Assembly (NCBI RefSeq): GCF_042643355.1 | Contig: NZ_JBHRSS010000007.1 | Span: 142,198 to 206,197, forward strand | Direction of reading: 5' to 3' | DNA: 64,000 bases | Source: Salinisphaera aquimarina | GTDB taxonomy: Bacteria; Pseudomonadota; Gammaproteobacteria; Nevskiales; Salinisphaeraceae | In this document: piece by piece, positions 10,907 to 19,757 of the stretch | Layout: every line of letters begins with the position of its first letter | How positions within the stretch are numbered: the first letter of the stretch is position 1 | The notes under the pieces: generated by a model | What the model was told of the DNA's origin: nothing | The model's database searches: none | The model's input: the letters and a program-made list of their open reading frames with translations, nothing else | Translations under genes and position numbers: made by a program

Positions 10907-11236
10907 GTGAACAGCAAATTCCTACTCGCTGCCCTGCTCCTTGCCGCCCCCGCGCTGTGCGCGGCCGCGACTTTCAACGTCGCCGGCGACAGCGGGCGAG
11001 CGATCCGGAGTGATTCACCCGCGAGTTCGCGCGCCCTGCCCGAGGCCACCCAGCAACGCGACTCGGCGCCGGCTCGATTACGCGGCGAAAGCCGCGTGCC
11101 GACGCGAACGGGTGTCACCGGCACACGCCTCCAGCGCGGCGGTGCTTCGACTGGCGGATTTCGCAGTCGCAGCGACCGACTCAGCGACGAGATCGAGAGC
11201 CGCCGCCGGCAAATGGGAAGCGATAGTTCAAACTGA
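10907..11236 (+). CDS. Small exported protein, unknown function
   Basis: A 109-residue protein. The GTG start at 10907 has AAGGAT nine bases upstream and gives a clean signal peptide (MNSKFLLAALLLAAPALCAA). The mature part is rich in Arg, Ser and Gly, polar and probably disordered, with alternating RS/RG patches. The frame is open from 10724, but the upstream residues look non-coding. No family is recognised. Confidence 0.55.
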   Translation: MNSKFLLAALLLAAPALCAAATFNVAGDSGRAIRSDSPASSRALPEATQQRDSAPARLRGESRVPTRTGVTGTRLQRGGASTGGFRSRSDRLSDEIESRRRQMGSDSSN

Positions 11237-11281
11237 CGCCCGGCAAGACGCGTCTCACGGCAGCCCAGCCCGAACGCTCGC

Positions 11282-12013
11282 CTAACCGGCGACCCCGCCA
11301 AACAGCGCGCCGACCGCCGCGGTCAGGCCCATGGCCAGCGCGCCCCAGAACGTGACCCGCGCCGCGGCCACTGCTATCGATGCACCGCCGGCCCGTGCCG
11401 ACAAGCCGCCGAGCAGCGCCAGGGCGACAAGCGAACCCAGGCCCACACCCCAGCCCATCGCGCCGGCCGGCGCCAGCCACACCACCAGCAAAGGCAGCAG
11501 CGCGCCGAGTGCGAAGGCCGCCGCAGAGGCCAGCGCCGCCTGTACCGGACGCGCCGTGATCGTGGCGGAGATACCCAGTTCGTCACGGGCATGGGCACCG
11601 AGCGCGTCATGCGCCATGAGCTGAGACGCCACCTCGGCGGCCAGCGGTTCATCCAGGCCCCGGCCAACATAGATAGCAGTCATCTCGGCGTGCTCCTCTA
11701 CCGGATACGCGATCAGCTCCCGGCGTTCGCGCGCCAGATCCGCGCGCTCGGCGTCGGCCTGCGAACTGACCGAGACATATTCGCCTGCGGCCATCGACAT
11801 CGCCCCCGCGGCCAGCCCGGCGACTCCGGCAATCAGCACGTTCTCGCGGCTCGTGCCCGCGGCGGCGACACCCAGCACGAGGCTTGCGGTGGACACAATG
11901 CCGTCGTTGGCGCCCATCACCGCCGCGCGCAGCCAGCCGATCCGGTGGATGCGATGGCGTTCGTCATGGGAGACGGACTCTGCGCGAACGTCCATGTCTG
12001 CGGGTGTCGTCAT
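11282..12013 (-). CDS. VIT1/CCC1-family iron or manganese transporter
   Basis: A 243-residue inner-membrane protein of the vacuolar-iron-transporter family. Landmarks are the first helix with GANDGIVSTASLVLGVAAA (32-50), the Met-rich GAMSMAAGEYVSVSSQ (70-85) that forms part of the metal path, and an acidic helical region (EEHAEMTAIYVGRGLDE) as in bacterial members. Five helices are visible. It is probably an exporter of excess Fe2+ or Mn2+. It is divergent from a doubtful small frame. Confidence 0.9.
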   Translation of the reverse strand: MTTPADMDVRAESVSHDERHRIHRIGWLRAAVMGANDGIVSTASLVLGVAAAGTSRENVLIAGVAGLAAGAMSMAAGEYVSVSSQADAERADLARERRELIAYPVEEHAEMTAIYVGRGLDEPLAAEVASQLMAHDALGAHARDELGISATITARPVQAALASAAAFALGALLPLLVVWLAPAGAMGWGVGLGSLVALALLGGLSARAGGASIAVAAARVTFWGALAMGLTAAVGALFGGVAG

Positions 12014-12084
12014 ACCAATCCCCGATGATGGTGACGCTGAACAATGCTGTCATTGCGGGCCCAACGAGCGCGATAGGTCAAATC

Positions 12085-12363
12085 ATGCGTCGACGCGTCA
12101 GCGGTTACGAGGACGACCGACGACCATTGCTGCTGGAGATTGCCATCTCCCAGGCCAGCACACACGACGCCCTGTCGGCGACAGCGATCGATATCTCGCG
12201 GTCGATCGCGGTCGCGGGGCATACCCCGGCTCAAGGCCCGCTGTTCGAGCCGCGCCACATGCGAATCAGCGCCAGGCCGATTCTGGCGCTGGCCCCACGG
12301 ACACAGGCGAGCGAAACGGCAGGTACGCGCCCCGGGCTCGAGTCGAGACGCCTCGGCCTGTAG
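12085..12363 (+). CDS. Doubtful small hypothetical protein
   Basis: A 92-residue frame between the VIT and HtpX genes. Its codons show the high third-position GC expected of coding DNA here, and it fills an otherwise empty 358-base gap. However, it has no clear ribosome binding site and matches no family I know. Only its position and codon bias support it. Confidence 0.25.
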   Translation: MRRRVSGYEDDRRPLLLEIAISQASTHDALSATAIDISRSIAVAGHTPAQGPLFEPRHMRISARPILALAPRTQASETAGTRPGLESRRLGL

Positions 12364-12371
12364 CGCGCCGG

Positions 12372-13235
12372 CTACATGCGGCCGACCATCGCCTCCAGGC
12401 GCTTGATGCGCTCTTCCGTGCTCGGATGCGTCGAGAAGAGTTTGCCCAGATTCACGCCGCTCAGCGGGTTGACGATGAACATGTGGGCGGTCGACGGATT
12501 GTGCGCAGCACTGGCCATCGGCTGCGCCCGATTGGCCTGTTCGAGCTTGCGCAGCGCGCTCGCAAGGCCCATCGGATTGCCGGCGATTTCGGCACCGCCG
12601 GCGTCGGCGCCGTATTCGCGCGAGCGTGACACCGCCATCTGGATCACGCTGGCGGCAAGCGGAGCCAGAATCATCATTGCCAGCCCGCCGATCAGGCCCC
12701 CGCCACCGCTGTCGTTGTTGTTGCCGCGAAAGCCGCCGAAGATCATCGCCCACTGCGCCATGTTGGCGATCATCGCGATGGCGCCTGCAAACGTCGCCGC
12801 GATCGCGCTGATCAGGGTATCGCGGTGGCGGACATGCGCCAGTTCATGGGCGAGCACGCCGTACAATTCGTCACGATTCATGATCCGCAACAGGCCGGAG
12901 GTGGCCGCGACCGCAGCATGTTCCGGGTTGCGCCCGGTGGCAAACGCGTTGGGCGTATCCGATTCCATGATATAGACCGCGGGCATCGGCAGTTTCGCGC
13001 GCCGCGACAGCTCCTGCACCGCCCGATAGAGCTCGGGTGCCTGGTTGGCATCGACTCTTTTCGCGCCGTGCATCTTGAGCACCATGCGATCGGAATACCA
13101 GTAGCTGCCGAAGTTCATCACCGCTGCGAATATCAGCGCTATCAGCATGCCGCCGGTACCGCCCAGGGCGTTGCCGATCAATACCAGCAGCACGGTCAGG
13201 CCGGCCAGCAATAACGTCGTACGCAATGCGTTCAT
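12372..13235 (-). CDS. htpX: Membrane zinc metalloprotease HtpX
   Basis: An M48-family protease that degrades misfolded inner-membrane proteins. The 287-residue length is normal. Two N-terminal helices (about 7-45) precede the cytosolic zinc site HELAH (130-134), with the third ligand expected in SREYGADAGG near 205. PNAFATGRNPEHAAVAAT (95-112) is the family's conserved block. Two further hydrophobic helices (140-200) flank a Gly/Asn-rich loop. In E. coli it works alongside FtsH and is induced by envelope stress; no such signal can be read here. Confidence 0.96.
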   Translation of the reverse strand: MNALRTTLLLAGLTVLLVLIGNALGGTGGMLIALIFAAVMNFGSYWYSDRMVLKMHGAKRVDANQAPELYRAVQELSRRAKLPMPAVYIMESDTPNAFATGRNPEHAAVAATSGLLRIMNRDELYGVLAHELAHVRHRDTLISAIAATFAGAIAMIANMAQWAMIFGGFRGNNNDSGGGGLIGGLAMMILAPLAASVIQMAVSRSREYGADAGGAEIAGNPMGLASALRKLEQANRAQPMASAAHNPSTAHMFIVNPLSGVNLGKLFSTHPSTEERIKRLEAMVGRM

Positions 13236-13400
13236 CGGGTCACTCCCTCCGCAGGAGTCTGTGGATTGTTTATATCAATGGCGGCATCGGTGCCGCGAAT
13301 CAAGCATGAGACAACACAATGGCGGGCGCATTGCATATTCTGTGGCGAACGCGGAGATTTGCTAGCCTCCAAGTCAACCGTGTTTTTTGGAGAATGATCG

Positions 13401-14015
13401 ATGCCGCGTTATCTAGTTCCCTGTCTGCTGGGCGTGATCGTGCTCGGTGGCTGTACAACCCTGCGAGAAACGGAGCCAGGCCAGACCGCGCGTGAGCAGC
13501 TGCTGCTATCCACCGCAGCCGATCAGGCCAGCGCCCAGATCGCACCGAATCTGCCCGCGGGCAATCGTATCTATATCGATACGAGCAATTTCGGCTCCAG
13601 CGGTGAATACCAGAATCTCTATGCCATAAGCACGATCAAGGCCGCCCTTCTCAAGCAGGGTTTTGCCCTGGCCAATGGCCCCGACGACGCCGACACCATT
13701 CTCGATGTGAGCAGCGGGGCCTTGTCGATCGACAAGACGGAACACCTGTTCGGCATACCCAGCGCCGACATCCCGATCCCGCTGGCCGGACCGCTGAGCA
13801 CCCCCGAGCTCGCAATCTGGAAGAGCAAGGAGAGAACCGGCGTCGCCAAGTTCCTGTTGACGTTCTACGACGCCAAGACCGGCACGCTTCAGGATGCCAG
13901 CGACCCCATCTACGGCTTCTCGCACTACGACAAGTCGTCGATCCTGTTCTACGGCCGCACCCGCAGCAACCTGCAGCCCGACGCAGTGGAAAAACGCCGC
14001 AAAGAGTCCGAATAG
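13401..14015 (+). CDS. Lipoprotein of unknown function (DUF6655-like)
   Basis: A 204-residue lipoprotein. The signal peptide ends in the lipobox VLGGC, so Cys18 should be lipidated. The mature part has RIYIDTSNFG and ALLKQGFALANGPDDADTILDVSSGALS, which suggests a small alpha/beta envelope domain. This resembles a family I recall as DUF6655, with moderate certainty. The gene stands alone, downstream of the htpX promoter region and upstream of a sigma/anti-sigma pair. Confidence 0.8.
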   Translation: MPRYLVPCLLGVIVLGGCTTLRETEPGQTAREQLLLSTAADQASAQIAPNLPAGNRIYIDTSNFGSSGEYQNLYAISTIKAALLKQGFALANGPDDADTILDVSSGALSIDKTEHLFGIPSADIPIPLAGPLSTPELAIWKSKERTGVAKFLLTFYDAKTGTLQDASDPIYGFSHYDKSSILFYGRTRSNLQPDAVEKRRKESE

Positions 14016-14193
14016 GCCGGGCCATGGAAAGCCCGTCCGGCACGAGCCGGCCGGGCTTTGGAAACACGTACGATGCGATGCCTTCGCATGGCTGCCGTGC
14101 GCGCCACCGCAAACCCGGGAACATCGGCTGTAAGAAATCTCCCGCCGGCGGGGTCTTCTCCAGTATGAACATCTGTTCCCCGCGGCCCTGCGC

Positions 14194-14715
14194 GTGATCG
14201 GCGCCAAACATCGACGCTTCGACGCGCTCGTGGGTGCGCTTACGGACGATCTGTTCCGCTATGCCTGCTGGTTGAGCGGCGACCGTCAGCTCGCCGAGGA
14301 CCTCGTACAGGAAACACTGCTGCGCGCCTGGCGTTTCCTGGATTCGCTCAAGGACCCCGAGGCCGTGAAAGCCTGGCTGATCACGACGCTACGGCGTGAG
14401 CATGCACGGCTTTATCAGCGCAGGCAGTTCGACTACGTCGACCACGACCTGTTTACCATCGCCGATCCGAACCCCAGCGATCCGGAAGCCGGCACCGAAC
14501 AGCACCGGCTACGCCAGCGCATCCACGCACTGCCCGCCGATTATCGGGAACCGCTGGCGCTGCAGGTCATACTCGGCTGCAGCGTTCGCGAGATCGCCGT
14601 CGCCATGGAACTGTCGGAGAATGTCGTCATGACACGTCTGTTTCGCGCTCGTCGCAAGCTGATGGACGGCCTGGAAAAACACCACCCGGGCCGGACGATG
14701 GAGCGTGTGCGATGA
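14194..14715 (+). CDS. ECF-family RNA polymerase sigma factor
   Basis: A 173-residue group IV sigma factor. Region 2 covers about 17-48 (LVQETLLRAWRFL is the core-binding helix) and region 4 about 113-155 (CSVREIAVAMELSENVVMTR, a helix-turn-helix). The start is a GTG at 14194. The stop overlaps the next start as ATGA, which couples it to the anti-sigma gene. It should bind -35/-10 elements of a small stress regulon, possibly including its own promoter. Confidence 0.93.
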   Translation: MIGAKHRRFDALVGALTDDLFRYACWLSGDRQLAEDLVQETLLRAWRFLDSLKDPEAVKAWLITTLRREHARLYQRRQFDYVDHDLFTIADPNPSDPEAGTEQHRLRQRIHALPADYREPLALQVILGCSVREIAVAMELSENVVMTRLFRARRKLMDGLEKHHPGRTMERVR

Positions 14716-15401
14716 ACTGTCTGGAATGTCGCCGAGCGCTGCTCACCCAGCCGCGCGCACGCGATACCCGCGTCGCGGCCCATCTGCGGGAGTGCGCCGC
14801 CTGCGCCCGCCTGGCCGGCGAACAGCTGCAGTTCGAACAACAGCTTGACGCGGCGCTGCGGGTTCCTGTCCCCGAAAATCTGCGTGAGCGTGTGCGCTTT
14901 GCGGCCAGCATGCGACCGCGACGTGTCCGACGCTGGCTCGCCGCCGCGGCCGTCGTCGCCGCGCTTGCGACCGGCCTGAGCCTGGGCGGCCGGGAGTACC
15001 AGACCAGCCAGACGCTGACGCGGGCGATCGCAAGCCGTATGCAGGAACCGGCGGCCAGCGATCAGACACTGGCGATCACCAGTCCGCGGCTGGCACGGCT
15101 GGCGCAACGGCTCAAGGCTTATCTGGCCGCTGCAGACATGGGGCGGGTCGTGTCGGCCCGGGAAAGCATGATCCACGGTCGCGAGGCGGCCGAGTTCTAC
15201 ATCGTCCACGGCCAGGAGCACGCGCGGATATTCATGATGCCCGACGCCTCGCTCACCATGGCCCACGATGTCCAGGCCGACGGCATACCTGGCAAGCTCA
15301 TCCCTCTGGGTGACGGTGTCATCGGCGTGTTCTGCCCCGATCGCCGGATGCTGGCGCGTTTCGCCGCCAACGTGCGGCAGTCGATGGATCGGCGCGGCTG
15401 A
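14712..15401 (+). CDS. Membrane-anchored anti-sigma factor (DUF3379-type)
   Basis: A 229-residue protein that should hold the preceding sigma factor inactive. The N-terminal cytosolic domain begins MNCLECRRAL and has a zinc motif H24-x3-C28-x2-C31. A single membrane helix lies at about 73-92. The remaining ~135 residues would be periplasmic. This matches the DUF3379 family found beside ECF sigma genes in gammaproteobacteria. The four-base overlap supports a one-to-one stoichiometric switch. Confidence 0.88.
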   Translation: MNCLECRRALLTQPRARDTRVAAHLRECAACARLAGEQLQFEQQLDAALRVPVPENLRERVRFAASMRPRRVRRWLAAAAVVAALATGLSLGGREYQTSQTLTRAIASRMQEPAASDQTLAITSPRLARLAQRLKAYLAAADMGRVVSARESMIHGREAAEFYIVHGQEHARIFMMPDASLTMAHDVQADGIPGKLIPLGDGVIGVFCPDRRMLARFAANVRQSMDRRG

Positions 15402-15568
15402 ACACCGACCGCGGCTGATTGCCTCGCCCTCGGTACCGGATTCATCCGGACGCCGCCACCAATCCACGATACGGGCTCGTCCGCCACGTCCTGGTCGTCA
15501 TCGCGCCTGTAATAAAAATCGGCGTGCCCGGGTCTATTGGTCAGACATTCGAAAAAGTGGAGTACGCA

Positions 15569-16054
15569 ATGAACTGGATCAAAGCCGGGTGTGTCGGGCT
15601 GATCGGCAGCCTGATCATATTCATCGTCATGTTCGTCGGCGTGAACGTGACCGGCGCGGCCCCGTTCAATCTGTCGCCATCGGCCGCATTTCTGGCTGCC
15701 ATCGACATACCGCCCAAACCGCTGGCTCTGCTGTTGCACTTCGGCTATGGCTTTGCCTGGGCGGTCGTTCTCTATGCGCTGTTCCGCGATCGTGTATCGA
15801 TTGCCAACGGCACCGGGCTGGCGTTGGTTCAATGGCTGCTGATGATGATCGTCTATACGCCGATCATCGGCTGGGGCCTGTTCGGTTTCGGCGGCAGTGG
15901 CCACGACCTGGCAGCCGACGCGCCGCTGTATATCGGCAACCCGATCAAATACGTCGTGCTCACCCTCGTACTCCACGTGACCTACGGCGCCCTCAACGGC
16001 TGGCTTGTCCCGCGTTGGACACGCCATGGATTGCCCCGGACCGCGACACGCTGA
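15569..16054 (+). CDS. Multi-pass membrane protein, unknown function
   Basis: A 161-residue protein with four predicted helices (about 5-27, 45-70, 80-105, 128-148). The frame is open from 15419, but the ATG at 15569 begins the first helix and has GTGGAG seven bases upstream. No motif or family was recognised. It lies 170 bases after the anti-sigma gene, so membership in that stress operon is possible but unproven. Confidence 0.75.
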   Translation: MNWIKAGCVGLIGSLIIFIVMFVGVNVTGAAPFNLSPSAAFLAAIDIPPKPLALLLHFGYGFAWAVVLYALFRDRVSIANGTGLALVQWLLMMIVYTPIIGWGLFGFGGSGHDLAADAPLYIGNPIKYVVLTLVLHVTYGALNGWLVPRWTRHGLPRTATR

Positions 16055-16175
16055 CCGACAAACCGGCGAGCATGGCTCGCTTTCGACATTGCGCATGACA
16101 TGCATTCGGCGTGATCACGCAATACTTGGCGGAGTGCATCGACTCTGCCGATAACAAAAAGTACTGGAGACGACC

Positions 16176-16532
16176 ATGAACAAGAAACTGAGCATTCTGA
16201 TCGCCGGCGCTGCGCTCGGTGGCATGGCGCTATCCGCCAGCGCCGCCGACCGCGACGCCCCGGCTCTGACCGATCCGGCTGCGTTCATCGTGCTGGCACA
16301 GGCCGAAGCGGTGATGGACTACAACCGCTATTACGCAGAGCAGGTCATGGCTGATCACGATGAGCTGATGCCGATGCTGGATAAAAACCATGACGGCATG
16401 TGTTCAAGGGAGGAGTTCATGCAAGCGCATGATCACGTGTTCAGGACCATCGATGCCAACAACGACGGTGTGCTCAGCGAGGCCGAAATGAGCGCCGGCT
16501 ATCAGTCGTCGGCCCCGACCGCGACCAACTAG
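16176..16532 (+). CDS. Exported EF-hand calcium-binding protein
   Basis: A 118-residue periplasmic protein with a signal peptide ending at SASA (about residue 23). It has two EF-hand loops, DKNHDGMCSREE (69-80) and DANNDGVLSEAE (93-104), with the expected D/N-x-D/N-x-D-G-x-x-S-x-x-E spacing. The role is unknown, possibly calcium buffering or sensing. A second exported EF-hand protein lies at 19.8 kb. A strong hairpin follows the stop codon. Confidence 0.88.
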   Translation: MNKKLSILIAGAALGGMALSASAADRDAPALTDPAAFIVLAQAEAVMDYNRYYAEQVMADHDELMPMLDKNHDGMCSREEFMQAHDHVFRTIDANNDGVLSEAEMSAGYQSSAPTATN

Positions 16533-16548
16533 GTCGACGGACATTGAT

Positions 16549-16576
16549 GCGGCCGGATGTTTCGGCATCCGGCCGC
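16549..16576. terminator. Hairpin between convergent genes
   Basis: A perfect 11-bp stem (GCGGCCGGATG / CATCCGGCCGC) with a 6-base loop lies between the EF-hand gene and the convergent aldo/keto reductase. It has no T-tract, so it may act as a weak or Rho-assisted terminator for both. Confidence 0.55.
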
Positions 16577-16591
16577 ACCGCACGATCCCGT

Positions 16592-17620
16592 TCAGCTGCG
16601 CGGATAGCGCCCGGACACGAAATGGGCCGGGTCGTTGAAACCCGGGGTGGACGCATGGCCCGGCGTGATCAGCGAATCGACCAACGCCTCGTCTTCCTCG
16701 GTCAACTCGATATCGAGGGCACGGATATAGCTGTCCCAATGCGCTTCGGTGCGCGGACCCACGATGGCCGAGGTAACCAGATCGTTGTTCATCACCCAGG
16801 CGAGTGCGAACTCTGCGGGTTCGATATCACGCGATCGGGCATGGTCCGCGATCTTCTGGGCGACGACCAGCGATTCCTCGCGCCATTCCGTCTCCATCAT
16901 GCGCTTGTCCTGATGCCCGGCCCGGGTGTCGGCGCCGGGCTTTTCGCCGGGCGCGTACTTGCCGGTGAGCACGCCGCGCGCCAGCGGGCTATAGGGCACC
17001 ACGGCCATATCGAAATGCTCGGCGGCGGTAAATACCTCTTGCTCGGCCTGGCGATTGACCGCGTTGTAGAGCGGTTGGGTAGCGATCGGCCGGTCCACGC
17101 CGAGCTGGTCGCAGGCACGCACGATCTCGGCGGTCTTCCAGCCACGATGATTGGAAATGCCGAAATGGCGCACCAGACCGTGGCGGATCAGGTCGCCGAG
17201 GGTGGCAACGTATTCCTCGACCGGGGTGTCGTGATCCTCGCGGTGCAGATAGAGCAGATCGATATGGTCGGTGCCCATGCGCGCGAGACTGTCGTGCACG
17301 CTCTTGTGCATGTGCTTGCGGCTCAGACCGCGACGATGCGGCAACGACTGGTCGCCCATCGGGCTACCGACCTTGGTGGCCACGACCCAGTCGTCGCGCC
17401 GCTCGGCGATCGCTCGTCCCACGACTTCCTCGGACGCCCCGCCGTTGTAGACGTTAGCGGTGTCGATGAAGTTCACGCCCTGTTCGAACGCCTGGTCGAT
17501 GATCCGCCGGGACGTCGCCTCGTCGGTCTGCTTGCCGAACATCATCGTGCCCAGACAAAGCCGCGACACCTTGAGACCGCTATGGCCCAGTTGGTGAAAT
17601 CCACTGTGCAGTTCGTTCAC
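16592..17620 (-). CDS. Aldo/keto reductase
   Basis: A 342-residue NADPH-dependent carbonyl reductase with a TIM-barrel fold. The catalytic tetrad is visible: D53 and Y58 in FIDTANVYNGG, K83 in VVATKVG, and H126 in DLLYLHRED. The frame extends to 17794, but the GTG at 17620, with AGGAG upstream, starts right before the first strand. The sequence resembles the AKR11/AKR12-type general reductases. No operon partner. Confidence 0.92.
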   Translation of the reverse strand: MNELHSGFHQLGHSGLKVSRLCLGTMMFGKQTDEATSRRIIDQAFEQGVNFIDTANVYNGGASEEVVGRAIAERRDDWVVATKVGSPMGDQSLPHRRGLSRKHMHKSVHDSLARMGTDHIDLLYLHREDHDTPVEEYVATLGDLIRHGLVRHFGISNHRGWKTAEIVRACDQLGVDRPIATQPLYNAVNRQAEQEVFTAAEHFDMAVVPYSPLARGVLTGKYAPGEKPGADTRAGHQDKRMMETEWREESLVVAQKIADHARSRDIEPAEFALAWVMNNDLVTSAIVGPRTEAHWDSYIRALDIELTEEDEALVDSLITPGHASTPGFNDPAHFVSGRYPRS

Positions 17621-17872
17621 GTGCTGCTCCTGTTCATGGCTGCGTTTGACGGCGGCCAGTATAGACTTCGAATAGGCACACGACGGGCACATTGCGCATC
17701 GACCCACCCGTGGCGCCCCCGGTGACAGTGTCGCTGCGCGTGCTGCCGTTGCGTTTTCCAGCGACAGTCGAGACCGACTGATGCGCAGTTGCACCGTTAC
17801 CGCATATGTTGTGGCGCCTGGCCGGCGATCATATTCACCCTTTTTCCGTAAATTTGATCAAGGAGTCTCCGA

Positions 17873-18613
17873 ATGAGCACGTTTGTTTTCGACGCTTACG
17901 GCACGCTCTATGACGTCTATTCGGTGGCTGAAGCCACCGAAGACGCGTTTCCAGGCCACGGCGAAACCATCACCCAGGTCTGGCGCCTGAAACAACTCGA
18001 ATACACCTGGTTGCGTTCGTTGATGGGCCGCTATGTGGATTTCTGGGAAGTCACCCGCGAATCCCTGGTCTACACACTCGACAGCCTCGGCCTGGAATAC
18101 GCCCCCAAGACCTTCGATCGGATCCTCGATCGATATCTGCATCTGAGCCCCTACCCCGATGCGCTGGCCGCATTGGAGGCGCTTCGGGCACAGGGCCACA
18201 CGCTGGCCATCCTCTCCAACGGCAGCCAGGAAATGCTCGATCGCCTGGTCGCCAACACCGGCCTGAAGCAGGCGCTCGACGCGGTGATCAGCGTCGACCC
18301 GAGCAAGATGTTCAAACCCAGCCCCGGCGCCTACGCACTGGTCGCCGACACACTGGGCGGCACCACGGACGACGTGGTATTCGTGTCCTGCAATCCCTTC
18401 GATGTCTGTGGCGCCAAGAGCTTCGGTTTCAACGTCGCCTGGATCGAACGCGTACCGCGGCAGATGATGCAAGATGAAGTGCGCGCGGCCGCGGTGGTCG
18501 GCCCCGGCACCATGTTCCGGCTCCTGCGCATGCAGATGGATACGCTCGATCTCGGCCCGGATTTCACTATCGATACGTTGACCCGGCTCACTGAGCTGCG
18601 CACAGGCGCCTGA
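17873..18613 (+). CDS. L-2-haloacid dehalogenase (HAD superfamily, type II)
   Basis: Hydrolyses L-2-haloalkanoic acids such as L-2-chloropropionate to D-2-hydroxy acids in the cytosol. The 246-residue length is close to the family norm. Active-site landmarks are nearly all present: nucleophile D7 in FDAYGTL, the arginine-containing WRLKQLEYTWLR block (about 38-49), S-N in ILSNGS, the lysine in FKPSP, and S-x-N-x-x-D in VSCNPFDV. It converges on a DehI-family gene five bases away, and a haloalkane dehalogenase lies 6 kb downstream. Confidence 0.93.
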   Translation: MSTFVFDAYGTLYDVYSVAEATEDAFPGHGETITQVWRLKQLEYTWLRSLMGRYVDFWEVTRESLVYTLDSLGLEYAPKTFDRILDRYLHLSPYPDALAALEALRAQGHTLAILSNGSQEMLDRLVANTGLKQALDAVISVDPSKMFKPSPGAYALVADTLGGTTDDVVFVSCNPFDVCGAKSFGFNVAWIERVPRQMMQDEVRAAAVVGPGTMFRLLRMQMDTLDLGPDFTIDTLTRLTELRTGA

Positions 18614-18617
18614 TCGA

Positions 18618-19508
18618 TCAGGCAATACTGAACCGCGACCGCCGGGCGGCCTCCGGGCCGTCCAGCATCGACTTGATCAGCGCCACATCCAGCAGGAGAT
18701 CCGGAATGATCCGGTAGCGAAAGACCGCCAGCACCGCGCTGATATCGTTATGCGCGCTCGCATCGAGCGACGCGAACTCATCCCGCAGGAACGGCTCGGC
18801 AAGCGTCTGTGCGAGTGTGATTACCGACTGCTTTTGCGCCGCGTATGCCGGCGTTGTCACCCGTGTGCGCACGGCCGACCAGGCCGTATCCAGAAACCCT
18901 GGATAATTGCCCAGGCCACGGTAATAACTGGCCACACCCGGATGCGCGTGCAGGCCGCGGATATCATCGAAAATCCGTCGCACCGACGCATCGGCCCGGG
19001 CAGGATCCACGAATCCGAGCAGCCGTGTGCCCTCGGCCACGCCGCCTACGGCTCGGGGCGACAACCGCGCCACCGGCTGCGCCGGCGTATGACCGCTCAG
19101 ATGCAGATCAAGACAGCTGGCAACCAGCAACAGCTTGGGCAATACATAATGGATGGAATCGGTGAAGTCGACGACGGCCTGCCGATCGACCGGACTCAGC
19201 CCGTCGCCGGTCATCGTATCGACGTAGAGCGCGGGCACGGCGGCGGCGCGCAACCGATCCGCGGCCTGCTCGAATTCCAGCGTTCGCAGTCCAGGGGCAA
19301 GCGCACGCCAGGTCGGCTCGAAATAATCGGGAAAATTGGCGAGCATGCGGAATATGAAATTCACGAACGGCACGCGCAATGTCTGCTCGACATCCTGATA
19401 CAGCGGCCTCAATTCGGCCCCGGCCTTGTCCATGGTCACGTCCGGCAGTTGCGGAACCCGTTCCATACCGCACGCTATTCGCTGCTCCAGATCCATATTC
19501 GTTTCCAC
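18618..19508 (-). CDS. DehI-family (group I 2-haloacid dehalogenase-like) protein
   Basis: A 296-residue, mostly helical protein with the internal repeat of the DehI family (PF10778). DehI of Pseudomonas putida hydrolyses D- and L-2-haloacids using a direct water attack. The N-terminal block QTLRVPFVNFIFRMLANFP (42-60) and the second-repeat block SYYRGLGNYPGFLDTAW (194-210) align with DehI. From memory, DehI has its catalytic Asp in an S-D-Y context in the second block; here the equivalent is S194-Y195-Y196. The protein may therefore have another reaction or be inactive. It is convergent with the type II dehalogenase. Confidence 0.8.
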   Translation of the reverse strand: METNMDLEQRIACGMERVPQLPDVTMDKAGAELRPLYQDVEQTLRVPFVNFIFRMLANFPDYFEPTWRALAPGLRTLEFEQAADRLRAAAVPALYVDTMTGDGLSPVDRQAVVDFTDSIHYVLPKLLLVASCLDLHLSGHTPAQPVARLSPRAVGGVAEGTRLLGFVDPARADASVRRIFDDIRGLHAHPGVASYYRGLGNYPGFLDTAWSAVRTRVTTPAYAAQKQSVITLAQTLAEPFLRDEFASLDASAHNDISAVLAVFRYRIIPDLLLDVALIKSMLDGPEAARRSRFSIA

Positions 19509-19732
19509 CGAGTGATCGCGAAAGCCAGTGTTACACGACGACCAGGCTCACGTATTCGCAGGGTACGTGCGACAGTGATCCGACCGGCTCGTGGCCCTTG
19601 GCCAAGAATGATTGAAAGCCTTACAGCCGACGCCGAAGCTGCCCGCCGCCGAACGGTTCGATCCGCCACGCTACCCGGTAACGATTCGCGCCAACAGGGC
19701 TTGTTCATGACGGATTCACGCGAACAGCGTAA

Positions 19733-19744
19733 ATTTGTACAAAT
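19733..19744. promoter_or_regulatory. 12-bp palindrome before EF-hand gene
   Basis: ATTTGTACAAAT is a perfect 12-bp palindrome, 13 bases before the preferred start of the EF-hand gene. It is AT-rich in a GC-rich setting and could be an operator. No adjacent regulator gene is present. Confidence 0.35.
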
Positions 19745-19757
19745 AGCCCACATAAAA

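Noticed and set aside
12010..12753. 247-codon frame on the minus strand overlapping htpX
   Set aside because: Arg/Gln-rich shadow translation of the htpX region without any motif.
18750..19706. Open frame on + strand upstream of the EF-hand protein (total 480 codons)
   Set aside because: It lies antisense to the well-supported DehI-family gene and has no family resemblance before the signal peptide at 19758.
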